A stretch of DNA of 23,569 nt from a virus. A program made the translations under genes and the position numbers. Under the pieces are notes generated by a model. The model searched no databases, was not told the origin of the DNA, and worked only from the letters and a program-made list of their open reading frames with translations. The stretch is taken from the IMG/VR virus record IMGVR_UViG_3300009405_000178, positions 1 to 23,569 of that record; one strand, written 5' to 3'. This document shows, piece after piece, positions 1 to 8,206 of the stretch (the stretch's first letter is position 1; every line of letters begins with the position of its first letter).

Positions 1-138
1 ATTAAGATTTTATTAAAAGAACAAAATGGTCGAGTACGAAATAATGAGAATAAGTTAAGTGCTATTACTGCAATAGGTGGTGTATTGAGTGTAGTATTTT
101 CTGGATTTATTGCTTGGCTATTTAAAGGGAGAATGTAA
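1..138 (+). CDS. C-terminal end of a small membrane protein, holin-cassette type (partial)
   Basis: Open from the left edge in frame 1 and ending at TAA 136-138. The 45 visible residues start with a polar stretch containing KEQNGRVRNNENKLSA, followed by one hydrophobic segment (ITAIGGVLSVVFSGFIAWLF) and a short basic tail (KGRM). A coiled or polar head plus one C-terminal membrane helix is the layout of XhlA/hemolysin-like phage accessories found beside holins and endolysins. The start codon is outside the window. The family assignment rests on layout and motif flavour only. It is immediately followed by another small membrane protein at 140, which supports a lysis-cassette setting. Confidence 0.6.
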   Translation: MKILLKEQNGRVRNNENKLSAITAIGGVLSVVFSGFIAWLFKGRM

Positions 139-139
139 T

Positions 140-373
140 ATGGAATGGTTAAGTTGGGCTAACGTAGCATATATGGCTGCTATACTTATTGGTGGATATT
201 TAACAATATCTACAAATAAGTACCGCAAAGTAATTAAAGAAGTACAAGAAGCTTTAGAAGTATACCACAAAGCTGCTGAAGATGGTAATATAACTAAATC
301 AGAGCGTGATGCTATTGTAAAAGAAGTATTAGATATACTGTCATCTAGTATTAAAATATTTTGGAAGTTCTAA
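140..373 (+). CDS. Small single-span membrane protein, possible holin or lysis accessory
   Basis: 77 residues. The frame extends upstream to a TTG at 110, but ATG 140 is preferred because GGGAG at 127-131 sits 8 nt ahead of it and it follows the previous stop by one base. Residues 5-24 form one hydrophobic segment (SWANVAYMAAILIGGYLTI). The rest is charged and predicted helical, with an acidic/basic pattern including EDGNITKSERDAIVKEVLD. Small phage proteins with one N-terminal membrane helix and a tail of the type 'DG.IT..E...I..E..D' are common next to holins. No enzymatic motif is seen. Holin function is inferred from size, topology and neighbour, not shown. Confidence 0.6.
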   Translation: MEWLSWANVAYMAAILIGGYLTISTNKYRKVIKEVQEALEVYHKAAEDGNITKSERDAIVKEVLDILSSSIKIFWKF

Positions 374-477
374 ATTTACGTTTTAACGAGTTATTATTGT
401 TTATTCGATACTTATGTCGTATTTTACATAAAACCTTGTTTAAACTAGTAAATATCGCTAAATAAACGTATTGTAGT
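374..477 (+). promoter_or_regulatory. Intergenic control region ahead of the virion operon, with 17-bp element copy 1
   Basis: This 104-nt gap separates the lysis-type genes from the 1015-aa structural gene. Bases 374-390 read ATTTACGTTTTAACGAG, which occurs again as an exact reverse complement at 19704-19720. Aligned without gaps in the same reading direction, the two copies also share ATAAAAC (428-434 here) and AAATATC followed by AAATAA and TATT (450-472 here). The gap also holds a weak hairpin (TTATGT 412-417 with ACATAA 426-431) and the palindrome GTTTAAAC at 438-445. No convincing Shine-Dalgarno site precedes ATG 478. A promoter or operator role is inferred from position and repetition; no confident sigma-70 pair was found here. 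Confidence 0.5.
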
Positions 478-3400
478 ATGCCAAAACAAATATATAAAAT
501 AGAAAACTTTCATGGCGGGTTAAATAGTAACTCTGACCCTAGAGATATTGCTGATTCACAATCGCCTGATTGTAATGATGTTGCTATTAATAATGTAGGA
601 CGTATTACGTTAATGGGTAAAGATAGCAATACTGGTAATGTCTTGGACTATGGTAATGATTTACCATGTGTGTATAATTCTGGGTTATTTTCATATTCAC
701 ATGATTATAGAATATCAGACGGCTCAGAAGGAAGTGAGTTTTTATATGTTAACTATGATGGGACTGATGACGTAGAAGTAACTGGGTCAGATGGGGATAA
801 CTTAGATTTTTCTCTATCTTCTAGTGTCCCTGGTATACCTCCTTCATACTCATTAGCCGATGGAGATTTAAGGGTGTCTGATACTGGTCTAACGAGAGAC
901 ACTAAATGGTTTGGTCATATAAAAAGCGCTAGATGGGATAATGTATCTAAACTAGCATTAACTTCTCCTGGATGGACATCTTCTGACGCATCCCTTTTAA
1001 AACCAACTGCTGGTAATTGTATAGTTAGCACTCCAGTTGCAGGGACTGAAACAGGTAGTACAAATCCAGACTGGGACAATACAAATAATGGAGGTGTTAA
1101 CAGCTCAAGCTCTGAGTTGATTGGGCCCGTTTCAAACGGCTTAATTGATGATGCGGCTATTAATTTGAGGGTTGGAGTTGACTATACTAGTAATGCTATA
1201 TACGACACTTCAACGTCTTATCACAAATGGAACTCATCAGCTGATAATCTTAATGGGTCCATGTCGGATGATACTGATGTTATACCATTCATTGGCACAA
1301 CTGCTGACCCGTCTACGGTTGTAAAAGTTTTTGATAACTCAGTTACTGGTACTTTAAACGGAATTGGTCTTTATAATGCAGGTACTGATAATGATTTTAC
1401 CATTGATGATGACTACGGGATACTGATTCCAATATATTTTATATCGTCTGAGTTTACAAAGCTTGACAAAGTTTATATAAAAGTTGGAACTATTGTAGGG
1501 TCAAGCGACGATGTTTATACTTGGAATATACCCTCAACAGATTTAAAAGCAGATATGTGGAATTTGATTTTGTTAACAACTGATAATTACACAGGGAAAA
1601 TAGGAACCCCTAATGATTTTGGTTCGCAGTTCAACTCCCTTGAAATTGACGTATACCAAAAGTCTGTGCATTCATCGGATGTTGTTCCTAATTATTATGT
1701 ATCTGGAGTATCGACTATACCTTATAATATGACACAGGGTTTTCCCATTGGTAGTTATACATTTCATTATACTTGGTTATACGACAATATTAAACAGGAG
1801 TCATTACCATTCCAGCTTGAAAAACCTTCATTAACTAATACAACTGGTGTAGATTTTAAAGGTGAAATTAATATTGTTAATGGAAATATTCCATTAACAT
1901 TTCAAGTTTATTTAAGCAAAGGTAATGGTTCGTATGATATAAATAAACGTATTACAGGGTCTCGTATATATTTTCAAACTGATGCTAGTGATGAGTATTA
2001 CTTAATAGGTGAGGTAGATTTTGTTAAGGAGCATGGAAATGATATGGGAGGGTTTAAGTTTTTAGCTGATTCAGATGTTATTGATTATACATTTGCTAAT
2101 GCGGTTGATAGTAATGGTAATTTAAATGATACTGGAGTTTCTCAGTTAATACAGCCTGTTGGAGCTAATGGAGTGGACACTTTTAAAACTATTAATGGTT
2201 TTTCTACTAATACTAATGATATAACAGCTAGGTATAAAACATCTACGTTACAAGGTCGAAGAATGTTTATAGGAAATGTTAAGCATGATGCAGATGGTGA
2301 TGGTACTTCGGAATTATATGGTGATAGAATGTTAAAAAGCGTTGTTAATAAATTTGATACATACCCATCAGAGACATCTATTGTCGATGTTGCTATAAGG
2401 GATGGTGAAAGCATTGTTAAGTTAGAGTCATACGCTGATAGGATACTTCAATTTAAACAGAAATCATTATATATTGTTAACGTATCTGAGACAGTAGAGT
2501 TTTTAGAAGATATATTTAGGCATAAGGGGGTTAATAATGAATACCATGTAGTTAAAACAGACTATGGTGTCGCTTGGTTTAACCAATATGGTGCTTATTT
2601 TTATGACGGGCAGAATGTTAGTAATTTATTAGAAAATAATGGTATACCAGTTATAGATATTGATACATGGCAAGCATTTTTAGGACACAAACAAGTCTTA
2701 ACAACTGTAAGTGAGACAGTTAATACATCTGAACTAGAGATTGACGTGACTGATTATTCATTGCTAACATCAAAAAGATATATACAAATAGGTAGTGAAC
2801 ATATGTATATAACAGCAGTTACTAATCCCACAATTACTGTGGTAAGGGGAGTCCAAAATTCAAGTATAGATGCCTATGATAGTGGCAGTGATAATATATA
2901 TGATTCAATAAATAATTCATCTATAGGATATATACCAAAAACAAGGCAGTTGATTATATCTAATGAAGATGAAAATGTATACATATATGATTTTACATTA
3001 AAAGCATGGACAAAGGGAACTGATAGATTAACATCATCATCATCTGCAAGTACAAGAACAAACTTTGTTTTAAATCAAGACGATGATTTAATATATGGAG
3101 GAGCTGAGGATTATGAAGTAGTAGAATATAAGTGGAGTGGGTCACCTTCGTCATCAGCTGGAACATATTCATATAAAACAAGAGATATTGATTTCGCCAA
3201 CCCTGGTATAAGAAAAAAGATTTTTAGAGTAAGAATATCATACAAAGGTGATGGGTCAGGTGTAACAGTTGCATATGCTGTTAATGGGGACACAAATACA
3301 ACGGCTAATTTTTATGGTACAACGTCAAGTGGTGTTCCGACAGGCGCTGAGGATTCAACTCCTTTGTTAAATCCAGGTACGGATGATTGGTTACATTGTG

Positions 3401-3525
3401 AACTAAAACCATACGCATCTATTAATAATATATACAGTTTTCAGCTTATTTTTGGAGGAACAGCTGCTTCTGATTTTGAAATAAATGATATATCAGTAGT
3501 TTACAGATTAAAACCAGTTAAATAA
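478..3525 (+). CDS. Large virion structural protein, probable tail nozzle/DNA-stabilization type
   Basis: 1015 residues, beta-rich, without signal peptide or membrane segment. The N-terminus (FHGGLNSNSDPRDI, about residues 12-25) has the form of marine-phage structural proteins whose first strands read 'F.GGLN...PRDI'. The core includes LQGRRMFIGN (591-600) and DRILQFKQ (654-661), followed by a stretch ending in GAYFYDG. These resemble the repeated strands of beta-propeller nozzle or stabilization proteins (P22 gp10 / T7 gp12 functional class). Residues about 742-800 form a separate module with IQIGSEHMYITAV and VVRGVQNSSIDAYDSG, similar to the 'E.m.Vt..RG..gT.A..H..G' element of phage tail proteins. 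Roughly residues 100-420 are low-complexity S/T/D/N-rich and may be an inserted or surface domain. It begins the virion operon directly after the 17-bp element. The structural role is well supported; the exact subunit is inferred. Confidence 0.7.
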   Translation: MPKQIYKIENFHGGLNSNSDPRDIADSQSPDCNDVAINNVGRITLMGKDSNTGNVLDYGNDLPCVYNSGLFSYSHDYRISDGSEGSEFLYVNYDGTDDVEVTGSDGDNLDFSLSSSVPGIPPSYSLADGDLRVSDTGLTRDTKWFGHIKSARWDNVSKLALTSPGWTSSDASLLKPTAGNCIVSTPVAGTETGSTNPDWDNTNNGGVNSSSSELIGPVSNGLIDDAAINLRVGVDYTSNAIYDTSTSYHKWNSSADNLNGSMSDDTDVIPFIGTTADPSTVVKVFDNSVTGTLNGIGLYNAGTDNDFTIDDDYGILIPIYFISSEFTKLDKVYIKVGTIVGSSDDVYTWNIPSTDLKADMWNLILLTTDNYTGKIGTPNDFGSQFNSLEIDVYQKSVHSSDVVPNYYVSGVSTIPYNMTQGFPIGSYTFHYTWLYDNIKQESLPFQLEKPSLTNTTGVDFKGEINIVNGNIPLTFQVYLSKGNGSYDINKRITGSRIYFQTDASDEYYLIGEVDFVKEHGNDMGGFKFLADSDVIDYTFANAVDSNGNLNDTGVSQLIQPVGANGVDTFKTINGFSTNTNDITARYKTSTLQGRRMFIGNVKHDADGDGTSELYGDRMLKSVVNKFDTYPSETSIVDVAIRDGESIVKLESYADRILQFKQKSLYIVNVSETVEFLEDIFRHKGVNNEYHVVKTDYGVAWFNQYGAYFYDGQNVSNLLENNGIPVIDIDTWQAFLGHKQVLTTVSETVNTSELEIDVTDYSLLTSKRYIQIGSEHMYITAVTNPTITVVRGVQNSSIDAYDSGSDNIYDSINNSSIGYIPKTRQLIISNEDENVYIYDFTLKAWTKGTDRLTSSSSASTRTNFVLNQDDDLIYGGAEDYEVVEYKWSGSPSSSAGTYSYKTRDIDFANPGIRKKIFRVRISYKGDGSGVTVAYAVNGDTNTTANFYGTTSSGVPTGAEDSTPLLNPGTDDWLHCELKPYASINNIYSFQLIFGGTAASDFEINDISVVYRLKPVK

Positions 3526-3529
3526 TATT

Positions 3530-4357
3530 ATGGCGTTAGATAGCAAACAAAGAAAACTATTACATCAGAAGGGTCAGAAACCTATTACTGGCAAGGGGTC
3601 TCCTAGTAAGTCAGATGGCAAAGATGGAGATATTGCTTATAAAGATATACAGGGTCAAGGCACAGTCCACTTTGTAAAAGCAAAAGGGGAATGGAAGCCA
3701 TTATCGTCATCAGGTTCAATGCCTGCTACAAGAACTATTATAGGTGGGACATCAAGAAGAACAAGTTCTGGTATTACATCTCACGGTGACTTAACAGGGT
3801 TAACAGATAACGACCATACCCAATATTTAACAACTCCTGGTGACGGTATAGATGTAACAGGTCAAACGGTAGCTGTAGATGTTACAGATATTCTTGGAAC
3901 TGGATTAACTGAAAGCAGTAACAATATTGATGTTGTATACGAGGCTGACAATCCGATTACAATAAATGCTGGCGACGTCGTTGCACCAGTTGGGGCAGCT
4001 GACGAAGCATCACGAGGTGACCATCAGCATCCAGTATCTACTGGAACACCTAATAATTTATCAGTTAATTTAGCAGCGTCTACCGAAGGTTCAGCTTCAA
4101 GTCTTGCCCGTTCTGACCATACCCACGATTTAGATGAAAGTATTGCTCCAACATGGACAGGGCTACATAAGTTCGATGAAAAGATTGAAGTAAATAGAGG
4201 TGGAAGTTCTTATATAACTGATTATGCAATTAATAGTGAACCTGAATCAAACGGTAGGCATTTTGCCAGTGGGGAAGCTGACTACCAGCAGAATTATTCT
4301 TGGTTGGGTGTCTATGATCAAATTAGTGATTATGATACTGGATATGGAGATTGGTAA
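3530..4357 (+). CDS. Tail fibre/receptor-binding protein, proximal part
   Basis: 275 residues starting 4 nt after the previous stop; no strong Shine-Dalgarno site is seen. The N-terminus (residues 1-60) contains KSDGKDGDIAY and a GEWKPL end, a small beta module common at the head of phage fibre proteins. Residues 85-100 read HGDLTGLTDNDHTQYL, a classic fibre motif. Two later histidine motifs, RGDHQH (162-167) and RSDHTHD (194-200), are like the metal-coordinating His repeats of trimeric fibres, and PTWTGLHKF (208-216) is another fibre signature. The C-terminus is D/Y/G-rich. Its stop TAA overlaps the next start (TAATG), suggesting translational coupling with the next protein, which may be the distal part of the same appendage. 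Confidence 0.75.
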   Translation: MALDSKQRKLLHQKGQKPITGKGSPSKSDGKDGDIAYKDIQGQGTVHFVKAKGEWKPLSSSGSMPATRTIIGGTSRRTSSGITSHGDLTGLTDNDHTQYLTTPGDGIDVTGQTVAVDVTDILGTGLTESSNNIDVVYEADNPITINAGDVVAPVGAADEASRGDHQHPVSTGTPNNLSVNLAASTEGSASSLARSDHTHDLDESIAPTWTGLHKFDEKIEVNRGGSSYITDYAINSEPESNGRHFASGEADYQQNYSWLGVYDQISDYDTGYGDW

Positions 4358-5424
4358 TGGGAGATAATCCAAAAACATATAGTTATTATTCTCGGGTAAT
4401 CCCAGAAAGAATTACATGCGGATTTTTACATATTATTGTTAGAAATGATATGGACAGTGATGATGATTGTGTGGAGGAATATTATAGACATTGGGACGGA
4501 ACTGGTGGATATAATGCCCCTGATGCAAATGCAAGAAACGCACATCCTTTTAATAATACTAAAATAGTCAATGACCCAGGCAGAGAAAATCTCGGACATG
4601 CAATCGGTGATTATGATTCATTTTTATTTTTTGTTACAGTCGCGGGGCATTTAGCACCTCATACGCAGGCTGGTTCTGCTATGACAGGCACACATACAGG
4701 GGGAAATGGGGCGACTTCTTTAACTGATGGTGAAAGTCCCACATGGATAACGTCGAGTTTGCAAGGGCAAGTATTATATAATGACTCACAGACAACTTCA
4801 AGTACAATATCAGAAAATTCATCAGGTATAATTTCTACAAATGATGGTATTTCATGGAATAATGGTGATTCATATACTATAAGAAACACAAGTGGTAATA
4901 CTTGGTATGATGATATACCATCCCATGTAGCTTGTCAGCATTTTGTAAGGTATCAGTTAATTGGAAGGCATAATAACGCATACGGACATGATACAAACAA
5001 TTATTTGCATTATACACAAAATGACAAATGGTGGATTGCGGAAGATGGGGCTGTAACAAATCCTGTTTATCAAAATACACTTATTAGAAATACTGGTTCA
5101 ATAGAGTCTGGTTTTGGGACAGATTTATCACATACTCAATCAAATAATACATATTTTTCACCAGTAAAAAATATAACAGTTTATGGGAAACATGCATTGG
5201 GATTTGATTCTACATCTACAGGGGAGTTTGTAGCATCAACCCAACATCATGCTATTACGTCACACCCAACAACGTTTTATAATTTAGTTGTATCAATTAA
5301 TTTACATGGGTTTACTCAATCAGGAGATCAAGTGGCATTTTTTAGAGACAGAATAAACATATTCTTCCAGCCATTTGGGGAGACAGCAGATTTTAAATTT
5401 TCAACTACAGAGTATACGAGTTAA
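4357..5424 (+). CDS. Probable distal tail fibre/adhesin protein
   Basis: 355 residues. The frame opens earlier at TTG 4351, but ATG 4357 is chosen because GGAG (4346-4349) lies 7 nt upstream and the ATG overlaps the preceding TAA. The protein is rich in aromatic residues, His, Asn, Thr and Gly and looks all-beta, with several short His-containing stretches (TQHHAITSH, HTHTGGNG-like segments). It has no signal peptide or membrane helix. I do not recognise a specific family. The overlap with the upstream fibre gene, the composition and the virion-operon position suggest a receptor-binding tip or a separately translated fibre head domain. A capsid decoration protein is a less likely alternative. 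Confidence 0.55.
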   Translation: MGDNPKTYSYYSRVIPERITCGFLHIIVRNDMDSDDDCVEEYYRHWDGTGGYNAPDANARNAHPFNNTKIVNDPGRENLGHAIGDYDSFLFFVTVAGHLAPHTQAGSAMTGTHTGGNGATSLTDGESPTWITSSLQGQVLYNDSQTTSSTISENSSGIISTNDGISWNNGDSYTIRNTSGNTWYDDIPSHVACQHFVRYQLIGRHNNAYGHDTNNYLHYTQNDKWWIAEDGAVTNPVYQNTLIRNTGSIESGFGTDLSHTQSNNTYFSPVKNITVYGKHALGFDSTSTGEFVASTQHHAITSHPTTFYNLVVSINLHGFTQSGDQVAFFRDRINIFFQPFGETADFKFSTTEYTS

Positions 5425-5473
5425 AAAATGTATAGTATTATATACAGCAACTATATTAAATTAATAGGAAATC

Positions 5474-6430
5474 ATGCCAAAGTTAAGTAAATATAAAGCA
5501 GCAGGAAGAACTGCAAGTTCATATCAAAAGAGTATTGGTGATGTAAATAAGCTAGGTCTAGGATTACAACATGCTCAATGGAAAGGCGAAGAACAACGTT
5601 CTTTATATGGTGCTATAGGAGCTACAACTGCTAATATACTAGGTATAGTTAAAGAACAAAAGATGATGGGTGAGCTTAATAAGCTAAAAGAATCAGCTGG
5701 TAATCTTCCTGGTGTAGTAAAAGAATCACAAGAATACCAACGTGGTGGTAAGATTGGTGAGATACTAGGGATGGGTAAAGGTTCTAGAGATGTATATAAA
5801 AGTGCTTTTACAGGAGAAGAACTGTCAGATAGTACGCTGTATGGAATTGGTAAGATGGAATCGTTGTCGCCAGGGGCTACACGGTATAGTGACTATAAAG
5901 AAATATTGAGCGAAGAGTTTCCAATAAAGGAAGGCAGTGGTAAATATAGAACAGCTACAGAATCTAAAACAACTCAATTTGAACCTCCTCAACAGCCTAG
6001 CGCAGAAGATAATGTTATTAATGCCTTTTCAAAATCAGATAATAACAATATTTTTAAAGAAGAAATTGATTTTGATAAGACAAGATCATTAATTAGTATT
6101 GCTGAATATGAAGGAAAAGGAGGAATTGTTTCTGGTGAGAATTGGGCTCAGATGACAAGACCAGCTATAGAGACAGCGTATAAGTCCATTATTGGTATTG
6201 ATTTAGGACCAAATAAAATTGACCCTTCGGTATTAGCAAAAGATGTTAATTCATATGATAAATTTGTAAATTCTTATATAGGTACAGTCTCTGATATTAT
6301 AGGGAGTAAAGACCCTAGAGAAATAGCAATGGCTTGGTATTCACCTTATGCATATAAAAAAGATTCGTCTGAATGGACTAATGAACAGTCTAAAATTTTT
6401 AAATCAAGAGATACAAGGTTGCCGAGGTAA
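5474..6430 (+). CDS. Virion/ejection-type protein with possible degenerate lysozyme-like C-terminus
   Basis: 318 residues. AGGAA at 5466-5470 is only 3 nt from the ATG, so the ribosome site is weak. The first ~100 residues are helical, polar and Ala/Gly/Gln-rich (YGAIGATTANILGIVKEQ), like small internal virion proteins. A proline/glutamine linker (EPPQQPSAEDN, about 168-178) leads to a C-terminal domain of about 120 residues. That domain has SIAEYEGKGGIV near its start and DPREIAMAWYSPYAY near its end. An early Glu and a late 'A.AW....Y' recall transglycosylase/lysozyme folds carried into the cell envelope by ejection proteins, but the usual AYNAGPG-type motif is not intact. The enzymatic role is therefore tentative. 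It starts the ejection-type block. Confidence 0.5.
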   Translation: MPKLSKYKAAGRTASSYQKSIGDVNKLGLGLQHAQWKGEEQRSLYGAIGATTANILGIVKEQKMMGELNKLKESAGNLPGVVKESQEYQRGGKIGEILGMGKGSRDVYKSAFTGEELSDSTLYGIGKMESLSPGATRYSDYKEILSEEFPIKEGSGKYRTATESKTTQFEPPQQPSAEDNVINAFSKSDNNNIFKEEIDFDKTRSLISIAEYEGKGGIVSGENWAQMTRPAIETAYKSIIGIDLGPNKIDPSVLAKDVNSYDKFVNSYIGTVSDIIGSKDPREIAMAWYSPYAYKKDSSEWTNEQSKIFKSRDTRLPR

Positions 6431-6435
6431 TTAAT

Positions 6436-7008
6436 ATGAATATTCTAGACACAACATCACAAGCAGCTTCAGTAGGCTCATTGTTAGGTATGTCAAATCC
6501 TTTAATGTTAGGGCTTGGTGTTGGAATGGCAGGTATTAGTGCATTCAGCAGTATGAAACAAGCAGAAGAAGAAGTAGATATACTAGGTGATCAAATATCT
6601 TCATTAAAAGGTGCACAAGGCTCTCTAGATGAGTCATATGGTCAAAAGAAGGGACTAGCCACTGATAAGTATTCAGAACAGTTAGAACAACTATCGTATG
6701 GAGCTGGTCAGTCTTTATATGATATATCTACCCAAGGGAGTCAAGCTGCTGGCAGAACTGGAATGGCGAGGTCTGGGACTGTAGAAACTAATATAGAAAG
6801 AGCTCGTGGGACTGTTAGAGATAAATTTGGGTTTGAACAAACAGGATTAGAAAGCATGTTAGGTGAGAGTTTAATGAATATAGAAGAGTGGTACGGTGCA
6901 CAATCATCTGATTTAAGTACTCAAATGGAAGGATTAAAATATCAAAAGGAACAAGCTCAATCACGTACTGGTTTAGGTGGTTTTGTTAAATCATTTTTAG
7001 GAGCATAA
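6436..7008 (+). CDS. Small internal virion/ejection-type protein
   Basis: 190 residues. GAGGT (6424-6428) lies 7 nt ahead of the ATG and overlaps the end of the previous gene. Residues about 13-37 are a glycine-rich hydrophobic segment (LMLGLGVGMAGISAF). The middle is helical with Q/E/A/S-rich heptad-like spacing. A motif around AGRTGMARSGTVETN (about 104-118) followed by RARGTVRDKFGFEQ is typical in style of small T7 gp14-like or marine podophage internal proteins. No enzymatic residues are apparent. Its size, hydrophobic N-terminus and place before two longer helical proteins and a giant match the gp14-gp15-gp16 order of T7-like ejectosomes. That is position-based inference, not sequence homology I can demonstrate. 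Confidence 0.55.
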   Translation: MNILDTTSQAASVGSLLGMSNPLMLGLGVGMAGISAFSSMKQAEEEVDILGDQISSLKGAQGSLDESYGQKKGLATDKYSEQLEQLSYGAGQSLYDISTQGSQAAGRTGMARSGTVETNIERARGTVRDKFGFEQTGLESMLGESLMNIEEWYGAQSSDLSTQMEGLKYQKEQAQSRTGLGGFVKSFLGA

Positions 7009-7009
7009 G

Positions 7010-8203
7010 ATGGCTGGTTTACCAGATATATTAAGTGCATATAGAGAAGGTCTTGCAAGTGAAAGACAGTTTCGCACTAGTCAAATGCAGATGTCACTAT
7101 CGCAGTTACAATATGAATCAGAAAGAGCATTTAGAGAAGAAGGCAGACGTAGAGAAGATGCGTTTAGAGGTCTAACATTAGCTAACCAGACTATGAAAGA
7201 AAGTCAGGCTAAAGACGCCTCATCTATATATTTATTAATGAGGAGTTTAGATTTTATTGACCGTGACAGCGATGGCAAAATAAATAAATTAAAATTAAAT
7301 AAAGCAAAGCCACATGGGTTTAGCGATATCGAAGCTCAATCTATCTATAATATGGTACTTATGTATGAAAGCGAAAGCCCTGTATTACAACAACAAGCAC
7401 AGTTTGCTGCTACAAACATAGGTAAGTTAGTGTCTGCATATAAGGATTCATGGGTATCAACTGGCAAACAACCTGATTATTTAAAAGCTTTATCTAAAGC
7501 TGGTATATTATACGCTGGCGATGAAGTAGATGGTAAAGTTGTATATGATGAAACTAAATTTGACTTATCATATGAACCATTTGTCAATGTGTCTAAAGCA
7601 ACTGATGTATTAGCTAATATATCTGATGAATTAGGTGAAATGGCTCGTGGTGACTATGAAATACAACGTGGTATTGGTATTGATAGAAAGTTTACTAAAC
7701 AACAGTCATCTGATGATGTTGCTAGTAGAATGGCTGATATTGTTGAAGCAAATTTAGACAAGTTAGAAACTGATTTAGACTATGATGATACAGATAGCGA
7801 ATACATTGATAGCGTTAGGGAATTAAGAATGTTGAAGTCACTAGTTAAAAAAGGGTATGGTGGTTTTGATGATGACATTAAAAATTTAACTATTGAGATT
7901 GGTAAACATAAAGAAAATTTGGCTTTAGCAAAAGAAAATAAAAGAGTTGCTGAAATTAAAGATATGATGAACTATATATTTGAAACAACGGGAATGGAAA
8001 GAACATCTGAAAATGAACAGTTAGCGCTTGGAAGGGCTCTTGATTTGCTTGGCTCAAAAGGTTATCAATATGAAAGAGCATATTTCCTAGGACAAAGAGA
8101 AACGGGTGGTGATGAAGATAGACAAATACATCAAGAAGTGAGAGATTTGTCTAGTGTCGAAAGGGACATTTATCAGTTGTCAAGAAGTCTTACTAGGCGT
8201 TAA
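7010..8203 (+). CDS. Internal virion/ejection-type protein with an EF-hand-like loop
   Basis: 397 residues. A clear AGGAG at 6999-7003 lies 6 nt before the ATG. Residues about 15-65 are a charged Q/E/R/S-rich amphipathic helix or coiled coil. Residues 84-95 (DRDSDGKINKLK) match a calcium EF-hand loop at positions 1, 3, 5, 6 and 8. Position 12 is Lys instead of Glu, so calcium binding may be weak or lost. The rest is mostly helical and acidic, with no catalytic motif I recognise. It follows a gp14-like small protein and precedes the giant protein, so an ejectosome component is the best reading. A scaffold or tail-associated protein is the alternative. Confidence 0.5.
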   Translation: MAGLPDILSAYREGLASERQFRTSQMQMSLSQLQYESERAFREEGRRREDAFRGLTLANQTMKESQAKDASSIYLLMRSLDFIDRDSDGKINKLKLNKAKPHGFSDIEAQSIYNMVLMYESESPVLQQQAQFAATNIGKLVSAYKDSWVSTGKQPDYLKALSKAGILYAGDEVDGKVVYDETKFDLSYEPFVNVSKATDVLANISDELGEMARGDYEIQRGIGIDRKFTKQQSSDDVASRMADIVEANLDKLETDLDYDDTDSEYIDSVRELRMLKSLVKKGYGGFDDDIKNLTIEIGKHKENLALAKENKRVAEIKDMMNYIFETTGMERTSENEQLALGRALDLLGSKGYQYERAYFLGQRETGGDEDRQIHQEVRDLSSVERDIYQLSRSLTRR

Positions 8204-8206
8204 AAT

